Made by a program: the position numbers and the translations under genes | The notes under the pieces: generated by a model | Database searches by the model: none | What the model saw: the letters and a program-made list of their open reading frames with translations, nothing else | What the model was told of the DNA's origin: nothing | In this document: positions 1 to 8,583 of the stretch, one piece after another | Layout of the letters: the number at the start of each line of letters is the position of its first letter | How positions within the stretch are numbered: the stretch's first letter is position 1 | Assembly (NCBI GenBank): GCA_033764875.1 | Contig: JANRIO010000071.1 | Location: 1 to 64,000 of the forward strand | From: AWTP1-13 sp033764875 | Lineage (GTDB): Bacteria; Pseudomonadota; Alphaproteobacteria; Rhizobiales; Hyphomicrobiaceae | Direction of reading: 5' to 3' | DNA length: 64,000 nt

Positions 1-302
1 GCACAGCGGTGAGCACTGTGCTTGCTGCGGCGGCGCCAGGCGGTGCCGCATGGCGCCCGCCAAGGCCGCGGCGCCGGCGTGAGACAAGCGATTTCAGCTG
101 GCCACCGGAACCGGACGTCAGGGCCGTGACGCGATGGGCCAGGACCTGCCGTTGGCTGATCCGGCGTCGTTGATGCGACACCCGTCCGCTGCTGAGGGAA
201 GTCCAGAAGAATGCTGATCCGGGACAAACAGCGGCACTGACCCGTTCGAATCTGCAAGCCTTTCGCCTACCATTACTGTAAGCTCCGCCATCGGGAGCCC
301 AC
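1..302. other. no gene seen upstream of the CheB/CheR gene
   Basis: I see no supportable gene in these 302 bases. Short open frames exist on both strands but none has a ribosome binding site, a recognisable protein or a codon pattern like the neighbours. The last 20 bases carry a GGGAG stretch that could serve as the ribosome binding site of the following gene. Confidence 0.4.
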
Positions 303-3300
303 ATCGAACCAGAATCGAGGCTACCAATCACTTCTCATTCGGCTGCGCCCCGCCTCATCGTCGGCATCGGCGCGTCGGCTGGTGGACTTGCGGCCTTCAA
401 GGCGTTCCTCGATGCGATGCCGCCGGACAGCGGCATCGCCTGCATTCTCGTGCAGCATCTCGATCCGGACCACCCGAGCCTGCTCGTCGAACTCCTGGCG
501 GCGCACAGCCGAATTCCGGTCGTCACGGCGGAAGACGGGATCACTGCCGCCGCCGATCATGTCTATGTCATTCCGCCCAACGCGACGCTGACAATCAAGG
601 GGGGCATTCTCCACGTCGACAAGCCGGCGCCACCGCGCGAGAGCCGCCGCCCGATCGACACGTTCTTCCGGTCTCTCGCCGATGACAAGGGTGATTGCGC
701 CGCCTCGATCGTCTTGGCTGGGGTGGGCAGCGACGGCACCCAGGGCTTGCGCGCGATCAAGGCGGCAGGCGGCTTGACGATGGCGCAGGCCGAGCACGAT
801 GAGACCGCTCTTGCCGGCATGCCGATGAGCGCAGTTGCGACCGGGCTCGTCGATCACGTCATTACCGCCGATGCGATGCCAGCCAAGCTGATCGAGCATC
901 TGCAAACGCTCCAAGCGACGGCCGGTTGGAGGAAGACGCATGGGAGCGCCGAGACTTGGCCAAAGTACCTGAACGAGATCGCGGCAATCCTGCGTAGCGC
1001 GATCGGTCACGATTTCACCGACTACAAGCACAGCACCCTAATCCGCCGTGTCCAGCGGCGCATGCAGGCGCTCGGCATCGACGACGTCGCCGCATACATC
1101 GCTGCGCTCAGGGCAGGAGCACAAGAGCCCGATCTTCTGTTCCGCGACCTCTTGATCGGTGTGACGCAATTCTTTCGCGATCCCGAGGCATTCGCCGCGC
1201 TCGCGGGAACTGTTGTCCCGCCTCTCCTCGCCGATCGCGATCCTGATACACCGATCCGTGTCTGGGTCGCAGGTTGTGCATCCGGCGAAGAAGTATACTC
1301 GATCGCCATTCTGCTGCAGGAGGCGATCGACGAGCTGAAATCCGCGGTCAAGCTTCAAGTCTTCGGAACCGACCTCGACCCCAACGCGATCGCCGTTGCG
1401 CGAACCGCGCGTTATCGTGAGCCCATGCCGGGCTTGTCACCAGATCGACTGGCGCGTTGGTTCGTGCGCGACGGGGATCATTTCTGCCCGGTGAAGCGCA
1501 TCAGAGATGTGTGCGTTTTCTCGGTCCACAGCCTGGTAAAGGATCCACCCTTTTCCAAGCTCGACATCATCTCGTGCCGAAACGTGATGATCTACCTAAA
1601 CAGCGAATTGCAGCATCGCGTCATCCAAACCTTCCATTATGCGCTGAAGCCTGGCGCGTATCTGTTCCTCGGGCCGTCCGATAGGGCGACACGGGACCGG
1701 GCGCTGTTCCATGTCGTCGACAGAAAGTACCGCATCCTACAACGCAGAGACGATATTCAGCCGACGCTGCCAGGATTCCGGCCGATCGACACGTCTACCT
1801 TCGGCCGCTCGACCGACATCAAACCGCCCACCGGTACCTCCGAGAACATCGATCGCAGTATCAGGTCGGCTATGGAACGCCTGTCGCCGGCCATGCTGGT
1901 GATCAATCGCCACCAGGAAATCATCCGCTTCTCGGGTGCCGACGTCGGGCAATACCTGGAACCGTCGTCCGGCGAGGCAAGTCTCAACCTGTTTGCGATG
2001 CTGAGAAGACCCTTACGCCCGCTCGTGCGCGAGAGCCTGCAGAAGGCGCTGGCCGGGCACCAACCCGTCGTGGCGACCGACGTCTATATCGGCGAACAGC
2101 GCAATCCGGTCACCCTCATTGTCGAGCCGATCGACAACGGGATGGTGATCCTCGCCTTCCGGGAGACGGCGCCCGCCGGTAGCGATGTTGCTCCCGCCAA
2201 AGAGGACGCAAGCCAAGAGCCGGGGCTGGAGCGCGAACTGGCGACGACCCGCGCACAACTCAAGGCAGCCCTCAGCGATCTAGAGACCCACATCGAGGAA
2301 TTCCGCTCGTCGACCGAAGAGACGCAATCCGTCAACGAGGAGCTAGAGACCGCCAAGGAGGAGATGCAGTCGGTCAATGAGGAGCTGCAGACGGTCAACA
2401 GCGAGCTGCACGGCAAGAACGAGCAGCTCGGTCGATTGAACGATGATCTCCAGAACCTGCTCGACAGTACGCGCATTGCCACGCTGTTCCTCGACAAGGA
2501 GCTGTTGGTACGCAGCTTCACGCCGGCGATGACGAACATTTTTCATTTGCGGGACGGGGATCGGGGCCGCCCGATAACCGAGATCGTCAGCCGCCTGGCA
2601 TATGAGCACCTGGAGCGCGATGTCGCGCAGGTGCAGCGTTCGTTGCAGATGGTCGAGCAGGAGGTGCACCCAAAGGGCAACGGGGCGACCTACCTGATGC
2701 GGATCCGGCCCTATCGGACGCACGACGACAGGCTCGACGGTGTCGTTCTCACCTTTGTCGATGTCACCGCCATGAAGCAAGCGGAGAAGGCACGTCAGAC
2801 GGTCGAGGCTTCGTTCCAACTGGCTCAGGAGACTGCCGGCATCGGATCGTGGCGGTGGGACCTGTCCACCGACGTGCTGCATTGCACGCCCGAGAACGTC
2901 AGCTTGATGGGATACGAAGTGAAGGATGGCCGGCCGAGTTACGAGCGTTTCCGCGCTCGCGTGCATCCCGACGATCTGCAAGTCATCGATACTCGCATTT
3001 CGCAATGCCGCGAAACAGGTGGGGATTGGGACCTCGAATATCGCGTCGTCAGAAAGGATGGAACGCGCTGGATCCTCGGCAGGGGGCACGCTGTTTGCGA
3101 TGCAGGGGGACACCCCGTCGAGCTGATCGGTGTCAATCTCGACATCACTGCGCGCAAGGAGCACGAACAGCATGTACAGTTTCTCATGCGCGAGCTCGAT
3201 CACCGCACCATGAACATCCTGACCGTCGCTGCCGCACTCGTTTCGCAGGGGGGGCATAAGGAAGATAGTGTCGAAGCCTTTGCTGCACGCTGCACGGAGC

Positions 3301-3500
3301 GCATTCACGCCCTCAGTCGAGCGCAGCGATTGCTGAGCACCGCGAATTGGGCGGGCGCCGACTTGGCGAGCATCGTGGAGGCGACCCTCGCCCCGATCAG
3401 CTCGGAAGGTAGATTGGTCATCGAAGGCCCCGCGATAGGGCTCAAACCAGAGGCGGCGGAAGCCATTAGTCTGGCTCTGAACGAGCTTGGTACGACTTGA
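303..3500 (+). CDS. CheB-CheR-PAS-HWE histidine kinase fusion, 3' end truncated by an IS element
   Basis: Multi-domain signalling protein. Counting from 303, a CheB methylesterase domain covers about residues 18-195, with GASAGG (Ser), QHLDPDH (His) and GVGSDGTQG (Asp144) matching the catalytic triad. A CheR methyltransferase domain follows at about 215-475, with the SAM motif VAGCASGEEVYS and CRNVMIYL. Then come a coiled coil (about 640-730), a PAS10-like region, a PAS domain (about 845-960) and the start of an HWE kinase domain (RELDHRTMNIL). The protein stops at the N-box (ALNELGTT), where AsnAla and the rest of the ATP-binding half are expected; the TGA lies in the IS end. Kinase activity is therefore probably lost. 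The first in-frame ATG (417) lies inside the CheB domain, and no ATG, GTG or TTG exists between the stop at 279 and 417. I placed the start at ATC 303, five bases after GGGAG, but the true start is uncertain. Confidence 0.75.
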   Translation: MEPESRLPITSHSAAPRLIVGIGASAGGLAAFKAFLDAMPPDSGIACILVQHLDPDHPSLLVELLAAHSRIPVVTAEDGITAAADHVYVIPPNATLTIKGGILHVDKPAPPRESRRPIDTFFRSLADDKGDCAASIVLAGVGSDGTQGLRAIKAAGGLTMAQAEHDETALAGMPMSAVATGLVDHVITADAMPAKLIEHLQTLQATAGWRKTHGSAETWPKYLNEIAAILRSAIGHDFTDYKHSTLIRRVQRRMQALGIDDVAAYIAALRAGAQEPDLLFRDLLIGVTQFFRDPEAFAALAGTVVPPLLADRDPDTPIRVWVAGCASGEEVYSIAILLQEAIDELKSAVKLQVFGTDLDPNAIAVARTARYREPMPGLSPDRLARWFVRDGDHFCPVKRIRDVCVFSVHSLVKDPPFSKLDIISCRNVMIYLNSELQHRVIQTFHYALKPGAYLFLGPSDRATRDRALFHVVDRKYRILQRRDDIQPTLPGFRPIDTSTFGRSTDIKPPTGTSENIDRSIRSAMERLSPAMLVINRHQEIIRFSGADVGQYLEPSSGEASLNLFAMLRRPLRPLVRESLQKALAGHQPVVATDVYIGEQRNPVTLIVEPIDNGMVILAFRETAPAGSDVAPAKEDASQEPGLERELATTRAQLKAALSDLETHIEEFRSSTEETQSVNEELETAKEEMQSVNEELQTVNSELHGKNEQLGRLNDDLQNLLDSTRIATLFLDKELLVRSFTPAMTNIFHLRDGDRGRPITEIVSRLAYEHLERDVAQVQRSLQMVEQEVHPKGNGATYLMRIRPYRTHDDRLDGVVLTFVDVTAMKQAEKARQTVEASFQLAQETAGIGSWRWDLSTDVLHCTPENVSLMGYEVKDGRPSYERFRARVHPDDLQVIDTRISQCRETGGDWDLEYRVVRKDGTRWILGRGHAVCDAGGHPVELIGVNLDITARKEHEQHVQFLMRELDHRTMNILTVAAALVSQGGHKEDSVEAFAARCTERIHALSRAQRLLSTANWAGADLASIVEATLAPISSEGRLVIEGPAIGLKPEAAEAISLALNELGTT

Positions 3501-4525
3501 TTACGCATGAAGGTCCGCCACGTTGCGGCCTCACGAATCTGGCGATTTCGGCTGTCTTTCGAAAGGGATGGCCATGGCACGCAATCGCATCCAATTTCAG
3601 AAGGGTCTCTCCGAGGCCCGGTTTCAGGCCCTCTATGGCGACGAGGAGCAGTGCCGGGCGCTCGTCACGGCGTGGCGCTGGCCTGATGGGTTCCGATGCC
3701 CGCGCTGCAAAGGCAGCGCGCATTGCCTGGTCAGTGAACGGCGCCTGTTCCAATGCAACGCCTGCCACCACCAGGCTTCACCCACGGCAGGCACCATCTT
3801 CGATTCCACGAAGCTGCCGCTGACCGTGTGGTTCCGGGCCATGTACCTGATCACGCAGACCAAGCAGGGCATCTCTTCGATCGAACTCGGCCGACGTCTC
3901 GGAACGACGCAGACGACCGCCTGGAAGATCAAGACCAAGCTCACCGAGGTCATGCGCCTCGACAATGACCGCACTCCGCTCGATGGCCGCATCGAGATGG
4001 ATGATGCCTATCTCGGTGGCAAGCGCTCCGGCGGCAAGACGGGCCGCGGCAGCCCTGGGAAGCGGCCGATCATCGTGGCGCTGCAATCATCTGACGGCAA
4101 GGCACCTGCGCGCCTCAAGGTGCGCCGCATCGCGCGCTTCAAGAGGAAACGCATCAAGTCTCTGGCCAAGCGCATCATCGCGCCGGGGGCGTTCGTCGTC
4201 ACCGATGGGCTCGCGTGCTTCCGGGGCGTGGCAGATGCCGGCTGCGAGCACCATCCGATCGTCACCGGCGCCAGCCGCTACGGCGCTGGCCATCCCTCGT
4301 TCCACTGGCTCAATACGGTCCTCGCCAACATCAAGACGGCGATCGTCGCTACCTACAAGGCGGTGCGCAAGAAGCATCTGGTGCGCACGCTCGCCGAGTT
4401 CGAGTGGCGCTTCAACAACCGCGAGAACCTCGCCGCCATGATCCCTATCCTCGCGTCCGCGGCGGCGCGCTCAATACCGGCACCCTACCGGCAACTCAAG
4501 ATGGCTGACTATGGTGCGTAAGCAG
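3497..4525 (+). mobile_element. IS1595-family insertion sequence
   Basis: About 1.03 kb bounded by imperfect 23-bp inverted repeats: 3497-3519 on the left and 4503-4525 on the right match at about 16 of 23 positions, including the block TTACGCA. It carries one transposase gene. IS1595 elements usually make an 8-bp target duplication, but the flanks GGTACGAC (left) and AATCCCTC (right) do not match. Each end interrupts a different gene (kinase on the left, integrase on the right). The exact ends could be off by one or two bases. Confidence 0.75.
3574..4521 (+). CDS. IS1595-family transposase (ISXO2-like)
   Basis: 315-residue transposase. The N-terminus has a zinc ribbon (CPRC about residue 40, CNAC about residue 60), followed by a helix-turn-helix-like stretch (SSIELGRRLGTTQTTAWKIK). 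The ISXO2-like DDE domain shows MDDAYLGGKR for the first Asp, VVTDGLACF for the second, and a C-terminal WLNTVLANIK...FEWRFNNR block. It moves the element by cut-and-paste or copy steps. I chose ATG 3574 because GAAAGG sits about eight bases upstream; the ATG at 3568 is too close. It ends inside the right inverted repeat, as is usual for compact IS elements. The frame looks intact. Confidence 0.88.
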   Translation: MARNRIQFQKGLSEARFQALYGDEEQCRALVTAWRWPDGFRCPRCKGSAHCLVSERRLFQCNACHHQASPTAGTIFDSTKLPLTVWFRAMYLITQTKQGISSIELGRRLGTTQTTAWKIKTKLTEVMRLDNDRTPLDGRIEMDDAYLGGKRSGGKTGRGSPGKRPIIVALQSSDGKAPARLKVRRIARFKRKRIKSLAKRIIAPGAFVVTDGLACFRGVADAGCEHHPIVTGASRYGAGHPSFHWLNTVLANIKTAIVATYKAVRKKHLVRTLAEFEWRFNNRENLAAMIPILASAAARSIPAPYRQLKMADYGA

Positions 4526-5772
4526 AATCCCTCAAGATGCTCGCTCCACAACATCATTGCCTTTCGCTTGCCACGCTCGCGCACTGCATGATCGTAGTGC
4601 CTCCGGGTCACGCCGCGTCCGCTCACGTGATTGAGCACGCCCTCGATGTCTCGATCAGGAATGTCGTGCTCGCCAAGATAAGTTGCCGCCGTGCGTCGCA
4701 GATCATGCGGCACAAAGTCGTCGATGCATACAACAGGCCGGACAACTTTCGTGATATCGACCACATTTGGAGTTCGCATCGGCCTGTCCTTCTTCGTCAA
4801 CGGGAACAACCACTCGCTGGCGCCGCTCAATGCTTCCGCACTTCGGATAAGCTCGACAGCGAGCGGCGAGAGCCACACCTTGTGCGGGACCTTGCTCTTC
4901 GTTCGAGCCCCAGAAATCGTCCACACCGGATCGAGCGCGGACAAGTCGAGTTCGCGTTTCGCCAACCCCGCCACTTCGCCGATCCGCTGTCCCGTCACGA
5001 CCGCAAGTCGGAACATGATGCGGTCGATCTTTCGGATCGGTGCGTCTTCAAGGCCGAACCAAAATCGCATCAGCTCGGCATCCGACAAGACACGCGTGCG
5101 CGGTGTGGGCTCGCGAACCGGAGCGCGCACTCCCCACGTTGGATCGTTATCGACCAGACCTTGAGCCAGCCCCCATCGATACATTGCACGAACGACAGCA
5201 AACACGCGATTGGCATTGCAGACGGTCCGCCGGTTCTTTGGCAACCGGGTCGGGCGCGTTTTGCGACTGCGATCACCCGTCGCAAATCGCCGATCAGACG
5301 ACTGGGCATTCAATGCTAACAGCTGTGAGATGTCGCGACGAGTGATGTCATTGGCCCGCATTCCACCGAACCGTGGGAGGAGGTGCCGTTTGAGGATCGA
5401 GCGATCATTCTGAATTGAACTTTGTCGCTTCTTGATCTCGCAGTGCTCGGTAAGCCAATGCTGCGCAAGATCGGCAAAGGTCTCTGATTGCCGATGCTCT
5501 TGCTTGTCGCCAGCAGGGTCGCCGCCACGAGCGATCACGCAGCGCGCTTCCGCAGCCGCGTTACGCGCCTCGACCAGAGAATAGTCTGGGTAGCGACCGA
5601 TTGTGAGAACGCATTTGCGTCCATCGCGTGCCCGTCGATATCGCAGGCACCAAGTCTTCGTGCCGGTGCGGGTGACGCGAAGTTCGAGCCCATCAACGGC
5701 TTTGTCACGGATCTCTTCGCGAAGCTTGTTGGTCCTCACCGACTCAACGAACCGTGCCGTCAACTGACGCAT
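4471..5772 (-). CDS. tyrosine recombinase/integrase (P4-like, tRNA-type), C-terminus replaced by IS sequence
   Basis: Site-specific recombinase of the phage-P4/prophage integrase type. The N-terminus (residues 1-90, ELRVTRTGTKTWCLRYR) is the arm-binding DUF4102 domain, then a core-binding domain, then the catalytic domain with GQRIGEVAGL (Arg), PHDLRRTAA (HxxR), the His of LNH and the nucleophile region TRRHYDHA (Tyr). Start ATG 5772 is preceded by GGGGAG. The native frame runs to about 4526, and the last 18 or so codons are read from the right end of the IS, so a short native tail is missing. The catalytic Tyr lies upstream of the junction, so activity may survive. It sits next to a tRNA 3'-end fragment, as expected for integrases that use tRNA genes as attachment sites. 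Confidence 0.85.
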   Translation of the reverse strand: MRQLTARFVESVRTNKLREEIRDKAVDGLELRVTRTGTKTWCLRYRRARDGRKCVLTIGRYPDYSLVEARNAAAEARCVIARGGDPAGDKQEHRQSETFADLAQHWLTEHCEIKKRQSSIQNDRSILKRHLLPRFGGMRANDITRRDISQLLALNAQSSDRRFATGDRSRKTRPTRLPKNRRTVCNANRVFAVVRAMYRWGLAQGLVDNDPTWGVRAPVREPTPRTRVLSDAELMRFWFGLEDAPIRKIDRIMFRLAVVTGQRIGEVAGLAKRELDLSALDPVWTISGARTKSKVPHKVWLSPLAVELIRSAEALSGASEWLFPLTKKDRPMRTPNVVDITKVVRPVVCIDDFVPHDLRRTAATYLGEHDIPDRDIEGVLNHVSGRGVTRRHYDHAVRERGKRKAMMLWSEHLEGFCLRTIVSHLELPVGCRY

Positions 5773-5954
5773 CACTCCCCTTTCCGGGGTACCACTGGGG
5801 TACCAGCGCGACGGAGTTTCCCTGGTCTCGGAAGAGTAGCCATGATGCCATCGCCGCGCAATAACCGACTGAAATGGTTGATGTAAATGTTGCGGCATGA
5901 GCAGGTATGAGATGCGAGAAAAAAGTCAGTCAACGGAGTTTTCAATCTGAAAAG

Positions 5955-5982
5955 ACGGGTTCGACTCCCGTAGGGAGCGCCA
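5955..5982 (+). other. attachment-site remnant: 3' end of a tRNA gene (T-arm, acceptor strand, CCA)
   Basis: ACGGG-TTCGACT-CCCGT forms a perfect tRNA T-arm, followed by the acceptor strand AGGGAGC, discriminator G and encoded CCA. No matching 5' acceptor strand (GCTCCCT) or D-arm lies upstream, so this is a fragment and not a working tRNA gene. Together with the adjacent integrase it is best read as the distal attachment site of an integrated island: original chromosome resumes after 5982 and island DNA lies to the left. I cannot tell which tRNA it came from. Confidence 0.65.
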
Positions 5983-5996
5983 TGATTTTCAATTGG

Positions 5997-6345
5997 TTAC
6001 AACCCAAGTTGGACATCAGGTAGGCCCAGGCCCAGCACGTCGGCGAGGCCCGTCGCGGTTGAGGCCGTGCCAACGCTCATGCAGACGCTGAAGGAGCGAC
6101 TGAGCTTCGTCCGCATCTCCGCAAAGTCCTTGCCAGAGATGTTGCCAGCGCGGCGTTCGTCCCAGCACTTCCAGGCGTCGGAGCCCGGGTCCAGCACTGG
6201 CCGATGCCAGTTGCCCCTGCGGCAGGCCCGCCAGCACGACTATGACACGCTTGCGCTGGTTGCGCCGAGGGTGGCCCGGCGCGGTCTCGTCGCAGCCGAC
6301 GAGCGGATCAGCTCCCGCGTTCGTTGCGCCACCTACGTCCAAGCC
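5997..6345 (-). pseudogene. IlvD/Edd-family dehydratase fragment (degenerate)
   Basis: Remnant of a dihydroxyacid/sugar-acid dehydratase. One frame (5997-6197) encodes LDPGSDAWKCWDERRAGN and then VGTASTATGLADVLGLGLP, clearly similar to the intact dehydratase at 57245-58981. Upstream of it the similarity continues in another frame (GCDETAPG, then LGATSASV), broken by a frameshift and an in-frame TAG. Only about 115 of roughly 580 residues are represented. The piece lies directly beyond the tRNA remnant, so it may be backbone sequence damaged near the island edge. Confidence 0.7.
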
Positions 6346-6452
6346 GCGATTGCTCCAGCGCAAGGCCGGTACGGCGCGGCCTGCGCAAAGCTTGTTGCGA
6401 GAAGCGTGTCGCTTGGCCGTTGCGCGGCCGCTGCGGGACTGGGGGGCCGCCA

Positions 6453-7640
6453 ATGCGTATCGGACCCATTGCGATCCACGGGCACGTTGCCCCGGGCTTC
6501 GAGGCCGTGCGCGCAGCGTTTGCCGAGAATTTCATCCGCCGCAAGGAGCTGGGAGGCGCGTGCTGCATCTATCGTCACGGCGAGAAGGTCGTCGACCTTT
6601 GGGGCGGGGTGCGGAGCAAGGCGACCGGGGAGCCGTGGGAGGCGGACACCATGGTCCTTGTGCACTCAGCCACCAAGGGCCTGGCGGCCATGACACTGGC
6701 CATCGCCCAGTCTCGCGGCTGGCTCGACTACGAGGCGCGCGTGTGCTCGTACTGGCCCGAATTCGCGCAGAACGGCAAGGGCACAATCACCGTCCGGCAA
6801 CTGTTGGCGCATCAGGCCGGTCTGCACGCGTTCGACGAGCCGGTTGATCGCAGCGTGATCGCCGATCTTGATCGCCTGGCAGCCGTCATGGCGCGCCAGA
6901 AGCCAGCCTGGGAGCCGGGCACGCGGCAGGCCTATCACGCCATCAGCCTGGGCTTCTACGAAGGCGAGCTTCTTCGCCGGGTCGATCCACGCCACCGCAG
7001 CCTCGGGCAGTTCTTCCACGACGAGATCGCGGCCCCCTTGGGGCTCGACGTCTATATCCGCCTGCCGGAGTGCATCCCGAACGACAGGCTTGCGGAGCTC
7101 GAGGCACCCTGTCTGCTGAAGAGCCTCCTGGGTCTGCCCCTGGTGCTGCAGCTGGACGTACTAAACCCCCGTTCGCACCTCCACCGCTCGCTGATCGCCA
7201 ATCCGGGCACGGCGCTGTCCTATGACGAGCAACGCATCTACGCCCGCAATTTCGAGGTGCCCTCAGGCGGAGGTGTGGGCTCGGCTCGCGCCATCGCCGG
7301 CGCATACGGGGCGTTTGCGGCCGGGGGGCGGGAGCTGCAATTGAGACCCGAGACGCTGAGGTTGCTGGCTGCTCCTGCAGTTCCGCCCGCGGGCGGCTTC
7401 TACGACATGTGCTTGAGAGGCGAGGTTCAGTTCTCGCTCGGCTTCATGAAGCCCAGTCGGGAATGGCCGTTCGGGCGCCCGGCATCGTTCGGATCTCCTG
7501 GAGCCGGTGGCTCCTTCGGGTACGCTGATCCTGACGCCGGCATCGGCTATGCCTACGTGACGAGCCGGATGGGAACGGCGTTGACCGGAGATCCGCGGGA
7601 CGTGGCGCTGCGCAACGCCTTGTCCGCGTCGATCCCGTGA
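6453..7640 (+). CDS. serine hydrolase of the beta-lactamase/EstB family
   Basis: 395 residues with the class C beta-lactamase-like fold, probably an esterase rather than a drug-resistance enzyme. It shows the SxxK nucleophile motif (HSATKG, about residue 72), a YHA triplet at about 150 in the position of YxN, and GSPGAGGSFGYADP near the C-terminus in place of the KTG/HTG loop. LLAHQAGL is typical of the family. There is no clear signal peptide, suggesting a cytoplasmic enzyme. Start ATG 6453 is preceded by a G-rich stretch; an in-frame ATG at 6324 would overlap the dehydratase remnant and give a non-homologous leader. The natural substrate is unknown. Confidence 0.85.
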   Translation: MRIGPIAIHGHVAPGFEAVRAAFAENFIRRKELGGACCIYRHGEKVVDLWGGVRSKATGEPWEADTMVLVHSATKGLAAMTLAIAQSRGWLDYEARVCSYWPEFAQNGKGTITVRQLLAHQAGLHAFDEPVDRSVIADLDRLAAVMARQKPAWEPGTRQAYHAISLGFYEGELLRRVDPRHRSLGQFFHDEIAAPLGLDVYIRLPECIPNDRLAELEAPCLLKSLLGLPLVLQLDVLNPRSHLHRSLIANPGTALSYDEQRIYARNFEVPSGGGVGSARAIAGAYGAFAAGGRELQLRPETLRLLAAPAVPPAGGFYDMCLRGEVQFSLGFMKPSREWPFGRPASFGSPGAGGSFGYADPDAGIGYAYVTSRMGTALTGDPRDVALRNALSASIP

Positions 7641-7656
7641 TGCAGGCCTTCCATGA

Positions 7657-7682
7657 TCGATGATGTCTCCTGAGACAATCGA
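7657..7682 (+). terminator. possible terminator hairpin after the serine hydrolase
   Basis: TGTCTC-CT-GAGACA (7664-7677) is a perfect inverted repeat, extended outward by TCGAT/ATCGA with a two-base bulge. It begins 16 bases after the hydrolase stop. There is no long T-run, so factor-independent termination is uncertain. Confidence 0.35.
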
Positions 7683-7933
7683 CCGCTCGCACCTGGCACC
7701 AGGACCACGGATGCTTTGCTCCGCTTCTCGCGCAATCCCGATTGCGTCGTGTGGATTCCCGTGCTGATCGCGGGGCGCAACCGTGCCAATGCCATCAACT
7801 CGTCCAAGGACATTCTATCCTTTCCGGATGCTGCTTGTCCGAATGCGATCCGGCGCCGGATGAGCCGCCATCGTCTCGTTCCGCCGGTGTGTGCATGTGC
7901 GAGCAGACGTCGCCTCGCGCTGATCCTCGGCAC
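7683..7933. other. no gene seen
   Basis: About 250 bases between the hydrolase hairpin and the small membrane gene. Open frames on both strands give arginine/serine-rich translations without recognisable motifs or start signals. I support no gene here. Confidence 0.3.
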
Positions 7934-8140
7934 TCAGTCGAGATCGCGCCAAGCGGCGGGAAGCTGATCGGTCGCGAGCAAGACCGCAATGGCAACGGCG
8001 ATGCCGGCCAGCACCTGACTGGCATGGGCCGCCGCGACATAGGCGGCGACATACAGCCCACCGGACCAGCAAAGAAGCAGCAAGTACAGAAGCTTGGAAA
8101 CCGGGGTCCGGAGGATGCGCCGGCACAGCTCACCACGCAT
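7934..8140 (-). CDS. small hypothetical membrane protein
   Basis: 68 residues with two hydrophobic segments (about residues 13-34 and 38-58) and a short polar tail (AAWRDLD), so probably a two-helix inner-membrane protein. I do not recognise a family. Start ATG 8140 is preceded by GGGGG at five bases. A longer frame begins at 8200 but lacks a better ribosome site. It lies opposite in direction to the symporter operon and shares the 8141-8318 intergenic region with it. Confidence 0.5.
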   Translation of the reverse strand: MRGELCRRILRTPVSKLLYLLLLCWSGGLYVAAYVAAAHASQVLAGIAVAIAVLLATDQLPAAWRDLD

Positions 8141-8318
8141 GATCGCCCCCTTGAAAGCAATCGATTGGGCTGAACGAATGCGACGAAGGTATAGAAACAC
8201 AAAAATCTAGACAATGGTAGCGTTGCTACGAGTCCCGACTGCGTCTTGCAGCGCACAACGAGGGCCGACAGAGCCAGCGCAAAAATGAGCATGCGCTATC
8301 CGCCGTGGAGGATGCCCA

Positions 8319-8573
8319 ATGCAGACTGATGGTGATCGTTATTGGAGAAGGACCAGCACCCTCATGTGGACGATGTTCGTCCTGTGGGTGGTGTTCAGCT
8401 TCGTAGTGCATGCATTCGTCAACCAGCTCAATGAGATCAAATTCTTGGGCTTCCCCCTTGGCTTCTATATGGCCGCGCAAGGGTCGCTGATCGCCTTCGT
8501 GGTGATGCTGTTCGTGTTCGCAAAACGGCAGGACAGCATCGACCAGCAAGAGGGCGTGGCGGAAGACGTTTGA
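8319..8573 (+). CDS. DUF4212 small subunit of a sodium/solute symporter
   Basis: 84-residue membrane protein with two hydrophobic segments (about 14-33 and 48-66). The N-terminal RYWRRTSTLM and the central FPLGFYMAAQGS are characteristic of the DUF4212 family, which is found almost always next to a large sodium:solute symporter and is taken to be its small partner. Start ATG 8319 has GGAGG about nine bases upstream. The symporter begins 11 bases after the stop, so the two are co-transcribed. Confidence 0.88.
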   Translation: MQTDGDRYWRRTSTLMWTMFVLWVVFSFVVHAFVNQLNEIKFLGFPLGFYMAAQGSLIAFVVMLFVFAKRQDSIDQQEGVAEDV

Positions 8574-8583
8574 ACCGGGGGGA

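Noticed and set aside
5890..5982. Complete tRNA gene next to the integrase
   Set aside because: Only the T-arm and acceptor 3' strand are present; no D-arm, anticodon arm or 5' acceptor strand.
6453..7640. Antibiotic-resistance beta-lactamase
   Set aside because: No signal peptide, a non-canonical third motif, and EstB-like sequence; an esterase is more likely.
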